Shown one piece after another: positions 24,191-36,030 of a DNA stretch of 64,000 nucleotides. The stretch's first letter is position 1. The number at the start of each line of letters is the position of its first letter. The DNA lies in NCBI GenBank assembly GCA_028554645.1, contig JAQOOI010000019.1, positions 1,550,001 to 1,614,000 of the forward strand, in the 5' to 3' direction. The position numbers and the translations under genes are program-made. The stretch is from Omphalotus guepiniiformis (lineage: Eukaryota > Basidiomycota > Agaricomycetes > Agaricales > Omphalotaceae). The notes beneath the pieces were generated by a model. The model did no database searches. It was not told the DNA's origin and was given only the letters and a program-made list of their open reading frames with translations.

Positions 24191-24808
24191 TTGATACACT
24201 CGTTCATGTATGGTCATGTTGGAAGAGTTTGATATTGCTTTGATATTGCTTGGTCCAGAAGGACTTCTTGTCTTCGTAGTGGGGACCAGGCTGAAGACTT
24301 CGAGCGGGTTCGGCAAGTGGACGACTGTATCCAACTCTTCGGCTTTTTCTAGGGTTTGTACATATTCACAATTCTGTAATCTCTGGTAACTGTTCGGCGT
24401 CAATGATAATGGATCAGTGAGTTTACAACTTATCGCTTAGCTCTTGCATCCGTAGAGCCTATTTCTCAATTTGGTATTGGTCTTGCCCTTTGCGGGTCTT
24501 GCCCGCCAGCGCGGCTTGACATCTTCGTGCGCTGAGTGCATGTATATTGCTTTCTCTTTCAACGTGCTTGCGATAAAAAGTTCCGTTACTTCTGCTTGAG
24601 CCCCTTTTTTCCCACATAAAACGGTTCTTCATGACTGTTGGCAGGGTAACTAGGTGACTGGGTGATGCACGACGGTGGTCCTTTCAGAATGATTGTTCAC
24701 ACCATGCGAGTACCACGCCTGTAAGTGTGTTATTCAGTCATATATAAGGTGCTTCCCGCTATTCTGACGTGTAAATCCAACCAACAGTGGCGGTCTGGAA
24801 TTACCTTC
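24191..24808. other. Intergenic region
   Basis: 3' flank of RRP42 and promoter of the next gene. A 5' untranslated intron could run from GTAAGT at 24721 to an AG near 24787. No gene seen. Confidence 0.45.
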
Positions 24809-26392
24809 ATGTCTCACCGTCCCCAGATTAGGGAGTCGAATACCCTCCGAGCATCCATTTTAGACGCAGTACTGCAGCTCGGAGCACTGGATAATAACAA
24901 CCCAATCACAGAGTGGATGTTCGAGGATCCAGCAAACTCACGATCCGCGAGAAACCAGCCATTCTTGCGCACTGACTACGACTACGGGTCTCTAGCCAAC
25001 ACCTACCGAGAACGACAATATGGTAACTATACACGCTCGAATACAGCGAAACCTGTTGGTGCGCCATCTCCGCCGCCGCAGCTCCCACCGATACTACCCA
25101 GTTTGTCTACACAACAATCTACATCTAGCCTTTCCTCTAGGTTCTCTAGCGCATTCCGGTCTAGATCCAAGTCGAGAAATAGGTCATCGAAGAAGAAAGA
25201 GGAGCAGCAGCAGCAGCCTACGGAAGGAAGAAGTTCAGCTGGATACGAGACGGACGAAGGATACACTTCATCATCTCCTAGCAAGTCTAAGAGACGCTTG
25301 TTTGCCAATAAACCTAATAAAGCCGACGGCAACCACGAGTCTGGATCTCCAGGATCTCCTCTCCAAGAACACGCTCTCCGTAGCGTAACGAGCATCGTCA
25401 CCGCTACCACGGAACAACCCAGATCCTCCGAGTCCCCGACTCCCATTAAATCGAGATCGTTCCGGATGTTTGGTAGGAAACGCAGAGAGATTAACATATC
25501 TGATGAGGGAAAATCATCGCCGACTCAGCAGGCAGAAGAGTTCCTTTATTCAGCCTCCAGTATTATCATTGATGATGATGTCCCGTCATCTTCGGGGAGT
25601 GGTACTGGCCGTAGTAGACGGGATGCTGTGGTGATAGAGGAAGGAAATTTAGGTGGGGACGATGAACTGCCTATAAAACTATCCCGAAAACTCTCATTCG
25701 CTGTGCCCCGAGCAGCGCTGAAAAACCCTTTCGGATCCGACAGACGTAAAACCATCCGTCATCGTCCTTCTCTTCTCCATATACCGAAAAACAAAATGTC
25801 ATTTGGTGGAGGACATGATGCTCAAGGGCTCTCGAACTCCCTCCCGCCTTCCCCATTCATTCTCGTCGTCCCAGAGGGCGACCAATCATCCGACCTCGCA
25901 ACTCCCTACATTCTATGCTCCCCCTTAGACGATTTGCTCCCGGCACAACTCGCAGAATCTATGAAGTCCCCTACCGAACTTGGAACCCCAGTATATCCTA
26001 TCTCAGTATCGAGTATTCAACGAAGTCTTGCAATGGACAGCATGGACTTTAGGACGTCCGCCGGCGGAGCTCCTACGTTGAAACGCTCGATGTCTATGCA
26101 AGCTACACCACGAGTTGCTTTTGCTGACGACATCGGCCCTGGTCGATTGAAGAGAGGGAGTATGTTGGAAAGATCATATACGACAGCACGACGCGGTCGT
26201 GAAGCACCTTTCCCTACTCGACCTATACTTCCTCTTCCTCTTTCGCTCACTATGCAGGGTGCTAATGCCCGTGCTGTCAGACTTTCTCTAGACGCCAGAG
26301 CCTCGGTGCTCCGACAAAGATACCAGGATGGAAGTCAGGGCGGTGCCACTGAATTGGCAGGTAACCGTCCTCCGCCGTCAGCATTTATGTGA
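24809..26392 (+). CDS. Basidiomycete protein of unknown function, serine- and arginine-rich
   Basis: One uninterrupted frame of 527 residues from ATG 24809, chosen because MSHRPQIRESNTLRASILDAVLQLG looks like a conserved start and residues upstream do not. The N-terminal 50 residues (ASILDAVLQLGALDNNNPITEWMFED) look folded. The rest is low-complexity, rich in S, R, P and K (SRFSSAFRSRSKSRNRSSKKK, YETDEGYTSSSPSKSKRRL), with several RS and SP sites that suit phosphorylation. No catalytic motif, signal peptide or membrane helix is seen. It is followed by another disordered basic protein on the same strand. Function unknown. Confidence 0.7.
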   Translation: MSHRPQIRESNTLRASILDAVLQLGALDNNNPITEWMFEDPANSRSARNQPFLRTDYDYGSLANTYRERQYGNYTRSNTAKPVGAPSPPPQLPPILPSLSTQQSTSSLSSRFSSAFRSRSKSRNRSSKKKEEQQQQPTEGRSSAGYETDEGYTSSSPSKSKRRLFANKPNKADGNHESGSPGSPLQEHALRSVTSIVTATTEQPRSSESPTPIKSRSFRMFGRKRREINISDEGKSSPTQQAEEFLYSASSIIIDDDVPSSSGSGTGRSRRDAVVIEEGNLGGDDELPIKLSRKLSFAVPRAALKNPFGSDRRKTIRHRPSLLHIPKNKMSFGGGHDAQGLSNSLPPSPFILVVPEGDQSSDLATPYILCSPLDDLLPAQLAESMKSPTELGTPVYPISVSSIQRSLAMDSMDFRTSAGGAPTLKRSMSMQATPRVAFADDIGPGRLKRGSMLERSYTTARRGREAPFPTRPILPLPLSLTMQGANARAVRLSLDARASVLRQRYQDGSQGGATELAGNRPPPSAFM

Positions 26393-26819
26393 TTGGAACC
26401 TACAGGTTGGGTCTCTAGTAATATTTTAGGGCTTCTTAGCGGTCTGATGAGAAGGATATCATATATGCAGAAACGACTTCGTAATTTATTCTAGGGCTGA
26501 CTCTTTGATGTACGATGTATGCTATACATTAAGTATTCTCAGGGTAACTAATGGAGAAGTTCTTGATGAACGTACACAATCACCGGAACAGGACTTCTTA
26601 TTCCCCTTATCATACGCTAAAGGATGATTTTTGTTATACAAATGTGGCGTAAATCAAACCGGGGAGGAGTCAATCCTTCATCCCGGCTTAAAGCGAAGTT
26701 GGCAAGGAAACATGTGTTCTCGATGCATCATCTTCTCGGAAGAGTGTAAATTTTTTCTTACTTAAGTAGTCGTGAAAAAAGACAATGCTTTTAGCCCAGG
26801 CCCCAAACCCTCCTCCCTT
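26393..26819. other. Intergenic region
   Basis: 3' flank and promoter between two same-strand genes. Nothing recognised. Confidence 0.45.
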
Positions 26820-28020
26820 ATGGCCCAAGCCCTACATCGTCGACCATCTAGACGAAGTATAACGCATCTCCGCTTGCTCACTGACCCTATGTTGCCAATT
26901 GATCCATCGCCTGAAGAGTTCCAGGTAAAGCCTTGCATGGAATATACCGATCTGCGCATTAATGGACTATTAGATCCAATCATCTCGATGGTCCCTCAGC
27001 ACCAATGGAACACCTCTAAACGGCCGCTTTCCTAACAATCTCAGCGGGGCTGAGCCATCCAGAATTGGAACTGCCTCTACTTCCAGTTTACACCAAACGC
27101 GACGGACAACCCTCTTCGCAGACAAGAGCAAGATAAATGTTCTGACCAAGTCACGTCCGAACCATACCCCTCCCCCCTTGCCCGACCCAAATCCAGTGTT
27201 ACATTCCACAGAATTCTCGGATTTCCTGGATCTAAGTGATGGACGTGGCAGGATCCGGAAGTCAAGCTACACTAAACACCGCTCTCGTCGCACGGTATTA
27301 GATTCGGAGAGTGAGGAAAGCAAGGCAAGATGGAGGAGAAGTCGGAAGCCGTTTGGGAGGATCATTTCATACCCGTCTAGAGTGATAAGCAGAGTTTTCT
27401 CGCGAAATTCTACAGTGCCAGGCCTTCCAGTTCACCCCTCCACTCGCCCTTCCACCGAAGGTGACACTGGAAGCGATAAAGCTCTTCCCGAGGTTCCAAC
27501 TAACAAGAGTGCTATGCCGAAGCGGAAGCGGAGTGGTGCGCAGTACCGAAGGGTCGCTAAAGATTCTTGGGAGGTGAAGGATGATGATGATAGAAATAAC
27601 CCGCCGTTTCCTGCTACCACAGAGGTCCGTCCTCGATCCGATTCATTGAGTGCCTCGAACGAGGGCTTAAAGCCTGCCTCGTCCGTTCGCAAAGCCCCGA
27701 GGAGGCGTTCGAGGTCACTGAGTGAACTGAAGCGCAACCATCAACCATCCACGGCAATCGAAATCAAAGAGGCTCGGGACGACCTCATCGATACCCAGTT
27801 CGATAGCATTCTAGAGTTCTATTCCTCCGATCCTCCATTAGTTCTCGTTCCTAAATCTCCTCAAACTCGAGCTAACTCGATGGTTCGAAGTCCTATAAAG
27901 GGGCTTTTTCAGCGAGGAAAAAACCGCCCATTCCCGGTCACTACTGGTGATGATGGCGCTGCGAAAATCTCGAGTGGTAGCGTTGTCTCGTCTCCGAGAT
28001 CTCCGACCTCTGGGACTTGA
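26820..28020 (+). CDS. Basic disordered protein of unknown function
   Basis: Exons 26820-26924 and 26974-28020 give 383 residues. The single 49 nt intron has a clean GTAAAG donor and TATTAG acceptor and is needed to avoid a stop at 27033. The protein is rich in R, S, P and K, with KPFGRIISYPSRVISRVFSR in the middle and serine-proline sites near the end (KSPQTRANSMVRSPIKGLF). No known domain. Its composition resembles the upstream neighbour, but I see no clear sequence similarity between them. An additional 5' exon cannot be excluded. Confidence 0.6.
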
Positions 28021-29231
28021 GGGCCTGGCTTCATGGGAATACAGTTGACTTCGTATATGATTGGTATAGCGTTAGAGGTAGCTTAAGATTGGGTTTTAAC
28101 TTTGCGGCACTCACACGAGTAGTAAATACCGTACCGGTTGGGAGTTGGATTGAAACGAGGTTTCCCAAGGGAGGCCATGGAATGCAGATAACCTGAATAC
28201 AGAATGTAAAATGAGCTTGGACCAATGCGTATCTCCTAATCCTCCGTCAAAGTACTCGTCCAGGAAGAATTCTGCTGAATCATGAGATCTCAAGCCTGAC
28301 TCGTCGATTTTGAACTACGTCGTCAAACTCCAGAGCCTCTTGAAACACGGGAATAAAATCAAGTGGTATTGAGTGAGTATTCCCAGACCCCAGAGTTCAG
28401 TCGTACCATCTAATGGTCAACATCTCCCAATTCTTTATGAACAAATGCCGAATCTCCACCACCAATCGTGTCTCTCCCGTTGCGTTGCAGATTTGTAAGG
28501 TCCCAACATGTCTGCAGCACCAGCTAGATAGTTGCGAAGTCCATTCAATTTCGTTCGACTTTGTTGGCGGTGGAAGTATATGGAAAGGGAATCGAGCTTG
28601 CTGCAACGTAGACTCCCTTCTGCGTTGATTTCATGGTTCAGATTCTGTCGCGAACGCAACACATGGACTAAGTCGTCCTCGAAGATGGGAGCATATTCCC
28701 TAAGAATAATATATAAATTGCATGAAAAGTCTAGTACCGTCGAAGACGCCTCATGAGTGGTAACGCTATCGCAATACTAGACCATTTGGTCTCTGCAGGA
28801 GCTTGACTGTGGAACCAGGCCCCACATTCAACAACACACTCGTCCGGGAGAAAATGCACCAAGAACATTGCCACGTCCTCTTCTATTCGAAAGTAAAACG
28901 ACGTAGAGATGATCCGAAAAGTTGTGTCGGTGCTGGAGCATCATGAAACACCGTTTCAACTCTCTCTTCTCCAGGCGTCCAACCTCGATGCATGATACGG
29001 TGAATGAATTGGGGGCTTGCCCAGGAAGGTCAGACCGGTAATCGTGTTCCCAAGTAGTTCAATGAGAACCGTGAAGCGACACTCGAAACGGTGCTTGAAG
29101 TTCGAAGCGTCACTCCAGATAGATGTCCGACTCCCACTAATTTCCTCTTGTCTGGTCGCGACAGTGAACAAGGCATCGTCGCTTCTCTAGCGGACCCACA
29201 CGCAGGCCACCGAACCAGAAACCCCTCACAC
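28021..29231. other. Intergenic region, partly duplicated at 62.2-62.5 kb
   Basis: No supported gene. From about 28885 to 29231 the sequence is closely similar, in inverted orientation, to about 62234-62547, so it belongs to the MRD1 segmental duplication. The conserved part shows no convincing coding frame. Confidence 0.55.
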
Positions 29232-32200
29232 TTAATCCTCCTCCTCCTCTGCCTCCTCTCCAACACCACCAAAATCCAACTTCCTCTTCCTCCCAGGCAT
29301 CTCCTTCCCTCCAACACCAATCCCAACACCAACACCAGCCTTCTTTCTCATCTTCTCTAATTCCTCCTCACCACCTTCTTCCGCCGCCCACTCAAGCACC
29401 AAATGCCTTCCAAGCAAATGCGTATGCCTGAGCGCCTCATACGCGTTTTCTGCCTCCGTCCTGGAGACAAACTCGAGGAAGGCGAAACCACGTGTTCGAG
29501 AATCGAATTTTTTAGGTAGACGAACGGATTTGAGTTGGCCATGTGAGCTGTAGAAACAAGAAAACAGGTTATCCGAGAGTTCCTTCGGCAGAAGCCAAAA
29601 AGACAGGGAAAGAAGGACATACCCGAATAAATCGCGAATATCCTTCTTTGATGCCTCAAACGGCACATTCTTAACAATCATCTTTGTCGTTCGACTCTTC
29701 GATCCAACACCACCACCAGCCTTATCCTTCCCACTTTCCTCCTCCGCACCTCTCCCAGCGAACTTGATATGCAAAGCATGCCCATCAAGCACGAAACTCT
29801 GCATACTCTTCATCGCCTTCCTCGCACCCTCGGCATCCTTAAACCCAACAAACCCGTACCCCATGCTCAGTTTACCTCCAGGTTTCTTCGGATCTGGCTT
29901 TGTCTGTACACGCGCGAACGCAAACGAAGGGAGATTCCGGAAACTTTGGGTTAACCGTTCCGTCGTCGTAGCAAAGGCCAGATTCTTGACGAAGAGCGTC
30001 GTTCCAGATGACAATGCAGGCTCGTCCCCAGTCGTAGCATCAACATCAACTTCCTGCTCAGGAATCTTTACCGCATGCGCAGCCACCGAAGCCTGCACGA
30101 CAGGCTGTTCCTTCTTCGCCGCCGACGAAGAATCACCAGAGAAGATCCCCATAGGCGCTTTCTCTAGATAGACCACAGAGTTCCCTAACCTCCTATACGC
30201 TACGGCCTTGAACGCCTTCCCGGCCTCATCAGGTTTATCAAACTCCACCACAGCAATTGTACCCGCGGGTGGCAGAAGCACCCTGTTGACCTCTCCATGG
30301 GGCTCGAAGAGCTCCCTAATTTGGGCCTCGGATGTTCCGTAAGGGATGTTTTTCACAAGGATGACTGTATCAGAGCGCGCGGTGCGGGAGGAGGAGAAGG
30401 ACTCGAGGAGGACGCCGTTGGACTCGAGATAAGATTTTGTTTCATTGATGATGTGCGTTTCAGCGAGAGCGAGTTTTACAGCTGCCGATGTGGAAGAAGT
30501 GGGGTCGGAGGGGTCGGAGGATGAGTCGGGGTTGAGAATGGCGGACTTTGGTATACTTAGGCGTGAAGCGATAGAGGATGCAACTGCGTCGCTCTACAAA
30601 AAAATCATCAATGAGCATGCAATTCAATGCAGTTACACAAGCAAGCTTACTTACATTCATATACAACATAGCCCAATTAAACTCTTTCCCCGACACCGAC
30701 TTGAGCTTCGACTTCTTTTCCTCTTTCACGCTCTTCTTCCTGCCTCCCTCGCCCTCACCATTCCCGTCATCGGCACCTCTCCGATCAACCGCAGCAAGTA
30801 TGTGCAACAGCCGTCCCTGAAAAGACGTTTTATCCAAGGACTCGTACGCTGCTACGGCGTCGGACGGCTGAGCAAACGTTATGTATGCGAGGCCTTTAGG
30901 CTGCCGGGAGAGCGGGTCAAGTGGGATGTGTACCTGAAAAAAGCAGAGAAAAGGATTAGAATCACGAGAGTGAGACAGACGATAAAGGGAAAAAGAGAAG
31001 GGGGTTCAGAATAAAATTTCTACTATCGGTTTCCCTGAGGATCAACATTCCCGAAGGTCTGATGTCCCTAACTGGTTTTTCATCCGGGGAAGAGAGGGGA
31101 AAGGAAGGATTATTCACCTATAAGAAGGGAACAAGTCAGTACACGATTCTATGCAGCCAGTGGTAAACACAAGAAAAAATCAGAATAAAATTTCTACTAT
31201 CGGTTTCCCTGAGGATCAACATTCCCGAAGGTCTGATGTCCCTAACTAGTTTTTCATGCGAAGAAGAGGGTAAAAAAGAAGGGATGTTCACCTATAATAA
31301 GGGAACAGGTCAGTACATCATTCTCTGCAGCCAGTGGTAAACACAAGAAAAAATCAGAATAAAATTCTACTATCGGTTTCCCTGAGGATCAACATTCCCG
31401 CAGGTCTGATGTCCCTAACTAGTTTTTCATCTCGAAGGGATTTGCAAGAGATCATATAAAAAAGCCTTATTCACCTAACGAGACGGGTAAGAAATTGAGT
31501 CAGCTATCTTGAGGGGTAACGAAAAGGATGAAGAGAGAGAAAAGAGTTCAGAAAAAATTTCTACTATCGGAATTTCCCAAAGGAATCAACATCCTCCTTA
31601 AGAGTCTGATGTCCCTATTTAGTTTGTCATCGTTGAGCCCCGCCCGCCCCGTTTTTTGTTCACCAGCATCGAGGCGGAGAACCATTCGCATTGCCAAAGG
31701 CGTACGCGTAGAACCAAGTAAGAAACCCAAACTCACCTTTGATACTTGTCCATACTGACTAAAAAGCGCCTCCAACTCTGCCTCTGTGCATGAAAACGCG
31801 AGGTTACGGACGAACAACCTAGAAGTCTGTAAAATCGTCGTTCTCGTCGGATCCTGAGGTTCTTCTGGTTCGTTAGACGGTAACTAGAGGAAAGAGAAAA
31901 GATCTCTCGTTAACCCTCTATGCGGAGACGAGATTGAGCGTATGAACAACCCACATCCTTACGTCCATCCACTCCGTCTTCATCCTCATCATCAGATTGC
32001 TCAAAAACCTTTTCCGAACGCCCTTCTACTTCCACATTCTGCTTCATCCTCTTCCTCAACCAATCCATATCCGAAAGACCTTCCTCCCTCGGTCCCTCTT
32101 CCTCATCGTGCATGTCCTGGTCTTGGCTCTCGTCCACTTCCATGATTTTGGCTTCTTCTTGTAAAGGCGCATCTAATGTCTTTGCGCTCGTCGATGGCTG

Positions 32201-32768
32201 CGGCTGAGGCTGCGCTTCATTCGCCCATGAAGGTCCATTCTTCGTACGAGGTTGCATCACTCGCATAAAATCTTCAAGTTGAGCATCACTACGTGATTTC
32301 TTGGACCCATCTTTATCGTCCTTTGGATCCTTCACCCGCTTAGGTTCCGACGACTCATTAGGCGAAGGACCAAGACGTGGACGTTTATTCGGTCTGGGTG
32401 TCGGTGCATCTTTAGCTCCCTAATACCTCCAATCAAAGAAAAAAGAAGGAAAAAATCGAGGGAAAAAACTTGTAGTCAGACGCAAAAATACAACACTCGA
32501 AAGAAAGAAAAACCCAACACACCTCAACAACATCCACCCTAATCCTAGCACTATCAACAAAAGTTTTATCAAACCATTCCTTCGCAGCTTTTGCCTCTGC
32601 TTCAGTTTTATACCCTACGAAACCAAACCGCCGCGAGGTCCCGTCGGGTTTGAAAGCGACTTTGACGTCGGTGAGCGTGCCAGATGGACAACCAGCTTGA
32701 GTGAAATGAGATTGTAGGAGAGAAGGAGTCGCGTATGGAGGGAGATTTTTGATAATGAAACGCGACAT
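29232..32768 (-). CDS. MRD1: Multiple RNA-binding domain protein MRD1 (pre-rRNA processing)
   Basis: Minus-strand exons 32768-32523, 32419-31955, 31865-31737, 30933-30655, 30593-29623 and 29547-29232 give about 801 residues. Five RRMs are visible: MSRFIIKNLPPYA with RRFGFVGYK; RLFVRNLAFSCTE with PKGLAYITF; TVILVKNIPYGTS with IAVVEFDKPD; TLFVKNLAFATTT with MGYGFVGFKDAE; TKMIVKNVPFEAS with TRGFAFLEFVSR. An acidic region sits between RRM1 and RRM2. MRD1 binds the 35S pre-rRNA and is needed for early cleavages that release 18S rRNA, in the nucleolus. The intron inside RRM2 is an 803 nt array of four intron-like units. The donor at 31954 is the weakest junction. Confidence 0.9.
30934..31736 (-). 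repeat. Intron made of four head-to-tail GT...AG units
   Basis: Reading the minus strand the units are 31736-31475 (262 nt), 31474-31292 (183), 31291-31118 (174) and 31117-30934 (184). Each starts GTGA and ends TAG or CAG, so three internal junctions read AG|GTGAA with no exon between. All four share a core of about 75 nt with GGGACATCAGAC and CCGATAGTAGAA; units 2 and 3 are nearly identical over most of their length. Splicing could remove the whole array at once or unit by unit. Confidence 0.85.
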
Positions 32769-33485
32769 CTTCGAGGTGAAGGTTTGGATATTTTCGTTTT
32801 ATTTTACGCGCTGCGCGGTTTGAAAGTCCGCTGGCCCTTGCCGACGGCATCTCCTCGACCCCTACTCTGTCGAAGTTTGAACGAAAGTTTAAACTTTTTT
32901 CACATTTCCGGATATATGAGATAGGATTGCTCAAGGCTCTTTCTCTTAGGTACGTATCGTACTTCTCATACCCGCCTTGAAGACTTATTTACTTCCTAGT
33001 GAAGACGAATAACTGGGCTTTGAGGTACTCGCAGTTCCGTGGTAGCATGTATATCTGTCGAAAGAAAGAAACTCTTGCCACCGCAGACGTACGAGACCAG
33101 TGCTTAACTTCACTGACATCAAAACATGAGATGAGATTTGATTAAACGACAGATCTAGCTAGATGAAACGCAGACGAATAAAATTCAGAGGTCCGTCACC
33201 TCCATAGTTCCTATGCTGATAGTATCCGAACCTCAATGATTGACAACTGTACACCTTGCTTATACTTATATAAAGAGGAGGGTTTTGTTTTTGTTTTGGA
33301 GTGCATGCGCGACTGCATGCAGAAATTTTGTGCGAGTGAGGGACCAACAGCTCGAGCCGTACTCTCCAGACAGAGCCTGTTAAACAAACAAATCAAAAAA
33401 ACCATTGACACTCGTAGTTGAACACAGTCACTTACAACACACACACCTCAATCACCACCACACCTCAATCACCACCACACCTCAA
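32769..33485. other. Intergenic region
   Basis: Promoter of MRD1 and 3' flank of the kinase gene. A short run of repeats of the type CACCTCAATCACCAC lies at about 33430-33500, at the kinase stop codon. No gene seen. Confidence 0.5.
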
Positions 33486-35255
33486 TCACCTCACCTCATC
33501 CACCTCCCCCAACCAAGAACAACTCCCAAGCAACTCACTCGCACTCGGTCTTTCCGCCGGATCCAACCTCAAACACCTCGAAGCAAGGTCCAACCCTCCT
33601 TTAATATCACGTTCCTCAAGACCCCTCTTCTCAGCCCAATGTCTAAAAAGTCTCGGAAAAAACTCTGGATCGATTTTTGGATTCGGTTTGAAGTTCCCTA
33701 AGTAGACGTAGTAGCAAGAACGATCGGACGCGTGAATGAGTTCGAGTTCGAAGTGAGGTTATGAGGCTATGAGGGCTAGGAAATGTTCGACGTACCGGTC
33801 TCCAAATCAAGAATCTCATCAGCCAACTGATAATCCTTAAGAATATCCACAGGGAATACCTGCCCGAGATATTTCATCATTTCACTTATATGAAATATAT
33901 CGGGAGGTATCGTCGGGTGAGAGCGAGTGAAGAGGGGTTGTCCGAGGAGGAATTCATACACCTTCCATATTCAATCAAATCATCAACAGGTAAAACTTTT
34001 GTTCGAAGAGATGGATACACATACTAAACAACCAAAAATCCAAATATCAACCGACTTATTCCAGGGACCTCCTAGAGTTACCTCAGGAGGACGATATTTC
34101 TCAGGAGCGATTTGATAAGTCGATGGATGGTCGATATCTTGAGCTATAGCAACCCAAAAAAAACAAAAAAAAAGGTAACATCAACTCCGAATAAGTACGA
34201 GTGCGGCGCGGAACTCGATACAACGACACAGCACATGCACGTACCGTGTCCCAAATCACCAAGAACATACGAACACGCCATAGCGTCCTTTTCCGAAAGT
34301 GAAGCCGCCGCTAACGGTTGTGATTTCGCCGACTGAACCATCCCTGCGAAACTTTGTTCTGGAGGGTTAAGTTCAGAAGGATCCGAAGAGAGAATATCGT
34401 TGATCGCTTCCGTTGACGTTAGGGGTGGGTATCTACACATAATATTAGTAGCCGTGAGGTCTAAAGTCAACAGTCAATAAAACCAAAGAATCCTCAGCAA
34501 AAAAAAAAAAGAACGCAATACCTGTATGCACACAATTAAGCGCATGCAACTGCGAAATCCCAACAAGCGTATCCCGAAGTATCTTCTTAACCAAACGCAC
34601 AGGCATCCTCCTCTCAGGAAACGATCCCCATATCCTCTCAACATCCGTAGCGAAAACCTCCATCGCCAAACAAACATGATCACCTTCTTCCTCTGTAACT
34701 TCAGGAAGAACAAAATCCTCTATAAACCGAGTACAATGAGATTGCTCAGGACCACACTTCCGCATGATGTCCAATTCTTGAAGAATTCCGTCTTGGAGAA
34801 GAAGTGTGGCGTGTCCGGTGAGAATTTTTATTGCTACGAAAGAGCTGAGATTCCTGTATGTAAGGCCGTGGTATGAGAAATGGAGGCATTGTGATGTGCA
34901 AGACGGTTTACTGGTGGTCTTTAGCAAGCCAAACACTGGACTGGTGACTCAAGTACTCATGAGTGATAAATCAATAGGAAGACATTTCAAAACACACATA
35001 TTTTCCCCAGCCAAGCTTACGAACGATTTCAAAGCGTCCTTCTGGGCCTAGCTTTTGGCCAAAGTGCACGGTCGGGTAGCCAAGCTCGACTCTTGCTGGA
35101 AGACCAAGGGGCTCCTCAGCATAAACCAGATCTACAGTTTTACCTTCTATATCATCATGAAGTCGGATTGGAGTTGGCATTGCACGTATTGAGGAGCGAG
35201 AAAAGCCTCGGAAGATAGGCGGTCGACGAATACGAGGTAGTAACTGTAAAAGCAT
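33486..35255 (-). CDS. Serine/threonine protein kinase, CMGC/SRPK-like
   Basis: Seven minus-strand exons (35255-34998, 34940-34912, 34853-34522, 34460-34245, 34143-34025, 33961-33796, 33697-33486) join to 443 residues. Visible kinase elements: glycine loop start KLGWGKYSSVWLA, VAIKIL with the ATP-binding lysine, catalytic loop VHTDLTATNIM (HTD in place of HRD, as in SRPK-like enzymes), DLG in place of DFG, an activation segment ending YQIAPEKYRPPEV, PWNKSVDIWIFGC, and LRFDPAERPSASELL near the end. The split kinase core with an insert after the catalytic loop fits the SRPK group, which phosphorylates SR-type proteins; the substrate here is not known. Exon 2 is only 29 nt. The start at 35255 is the first ATG of the frame; MPTPIRL downstream is an alternative. 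Confidence 0.85.
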
Positions 35256-36030
35256 GCGAGAACGCAAATCAAAGCAGAATCACACTACAAGGAGGGCAAT
35301 ATTTCACGTAAGCGAAATTACTTGCCATTTGCTTCGAAATACTATTTATTTAGAGTTGTACATTTTCAAAGAAATTTAAGAAGTTTTTCGCACGTAAAAG
35401 GTGTGGCCTTTTGAGGTAATTTTCAGTGACAATTTGGGGAGTTTTCCACGTGACAAAGTGGGTGCAAAATACATGGCAACTTTGCCGTTTTTCCCGTGAC
35501 ATTTATTAAAAATGTCGGCCGGGAAACTAAATGGGCAATCAACGGGCAATCAACGGTAGTCTGGGTTGCCCGTTGATTGCCCAATGATTGCCCGGAAGTT
35601 GCCCGGTGATTGCCCATTTAGTTTCTCGGCCGACATCTTTAATAAATGTCACAGGAAAGAAATGATAAGTAAGGCGACTAGAATTGATCGCACAAAACCC
35701 TTTATTTCACACGCAACAAAGCTTTATTTGTACAAGTCATATGTGAAGATCCAAACAAATATTATTATTTCCAAGCAAATAGCGGCAAGTTTCCCATGCG
35801 GGAAACATTGCCCTGTTTGTAGTGTCAAAGGGGTAGTATATTTTTGTGACGTGGCTGTGCAGTGGCTGTGTCCAATGTATGTATTCAAATAAATCTCATC
35901 ATTTCCTATGAATCTCGTTCTTTATCTTCTCACTACTCAAATACGTATCGTACAACTCCTAATCTCATTCTATCCATCTTGCCAGAAATTTACTCCCGAC
36001 AAGCAGTGAACGGGAACGAAATGGCATACT
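35256..36030. other. Intergenic region holding an inverted repeat element
   Basis: Kinase promoter on one side, 3' flank of the reductase on the other, with the inverted repeat 35496-35652 between. No gene seen. Confidence 0.5.
35496..35652. mobile_element. MITE-like inverted-repeat element
   Basis: Left arm starts GTGACATTTATTAAAAATGT; the right arm is its near-perfect inverse, ending at 35652. Arms of roughly 60-75 bp enclose a short loop and contain several copies of a GGGCAATCAACG-type motif in both directions. This could fold into a long hairpin. Size and terminal symmetry suit a non-autonomous element, but no target-site duplication was confirmed and no second copy is in the window. 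Confidence 0.55.

Noticed and set aside
25027..25497. 156-codon minus-strand frame
   Set aside because: Shadow of the serine-rich coding frame at 24809-26392; Asp/Leu runs come from antisense Ser/Arg codons.
28397..28662. Minus-strand frames beside the MRD1 3' flank
   Set aside because: No motif, and the neighbouring conserved flank is explained by segmental duplication rather than coding constraint.
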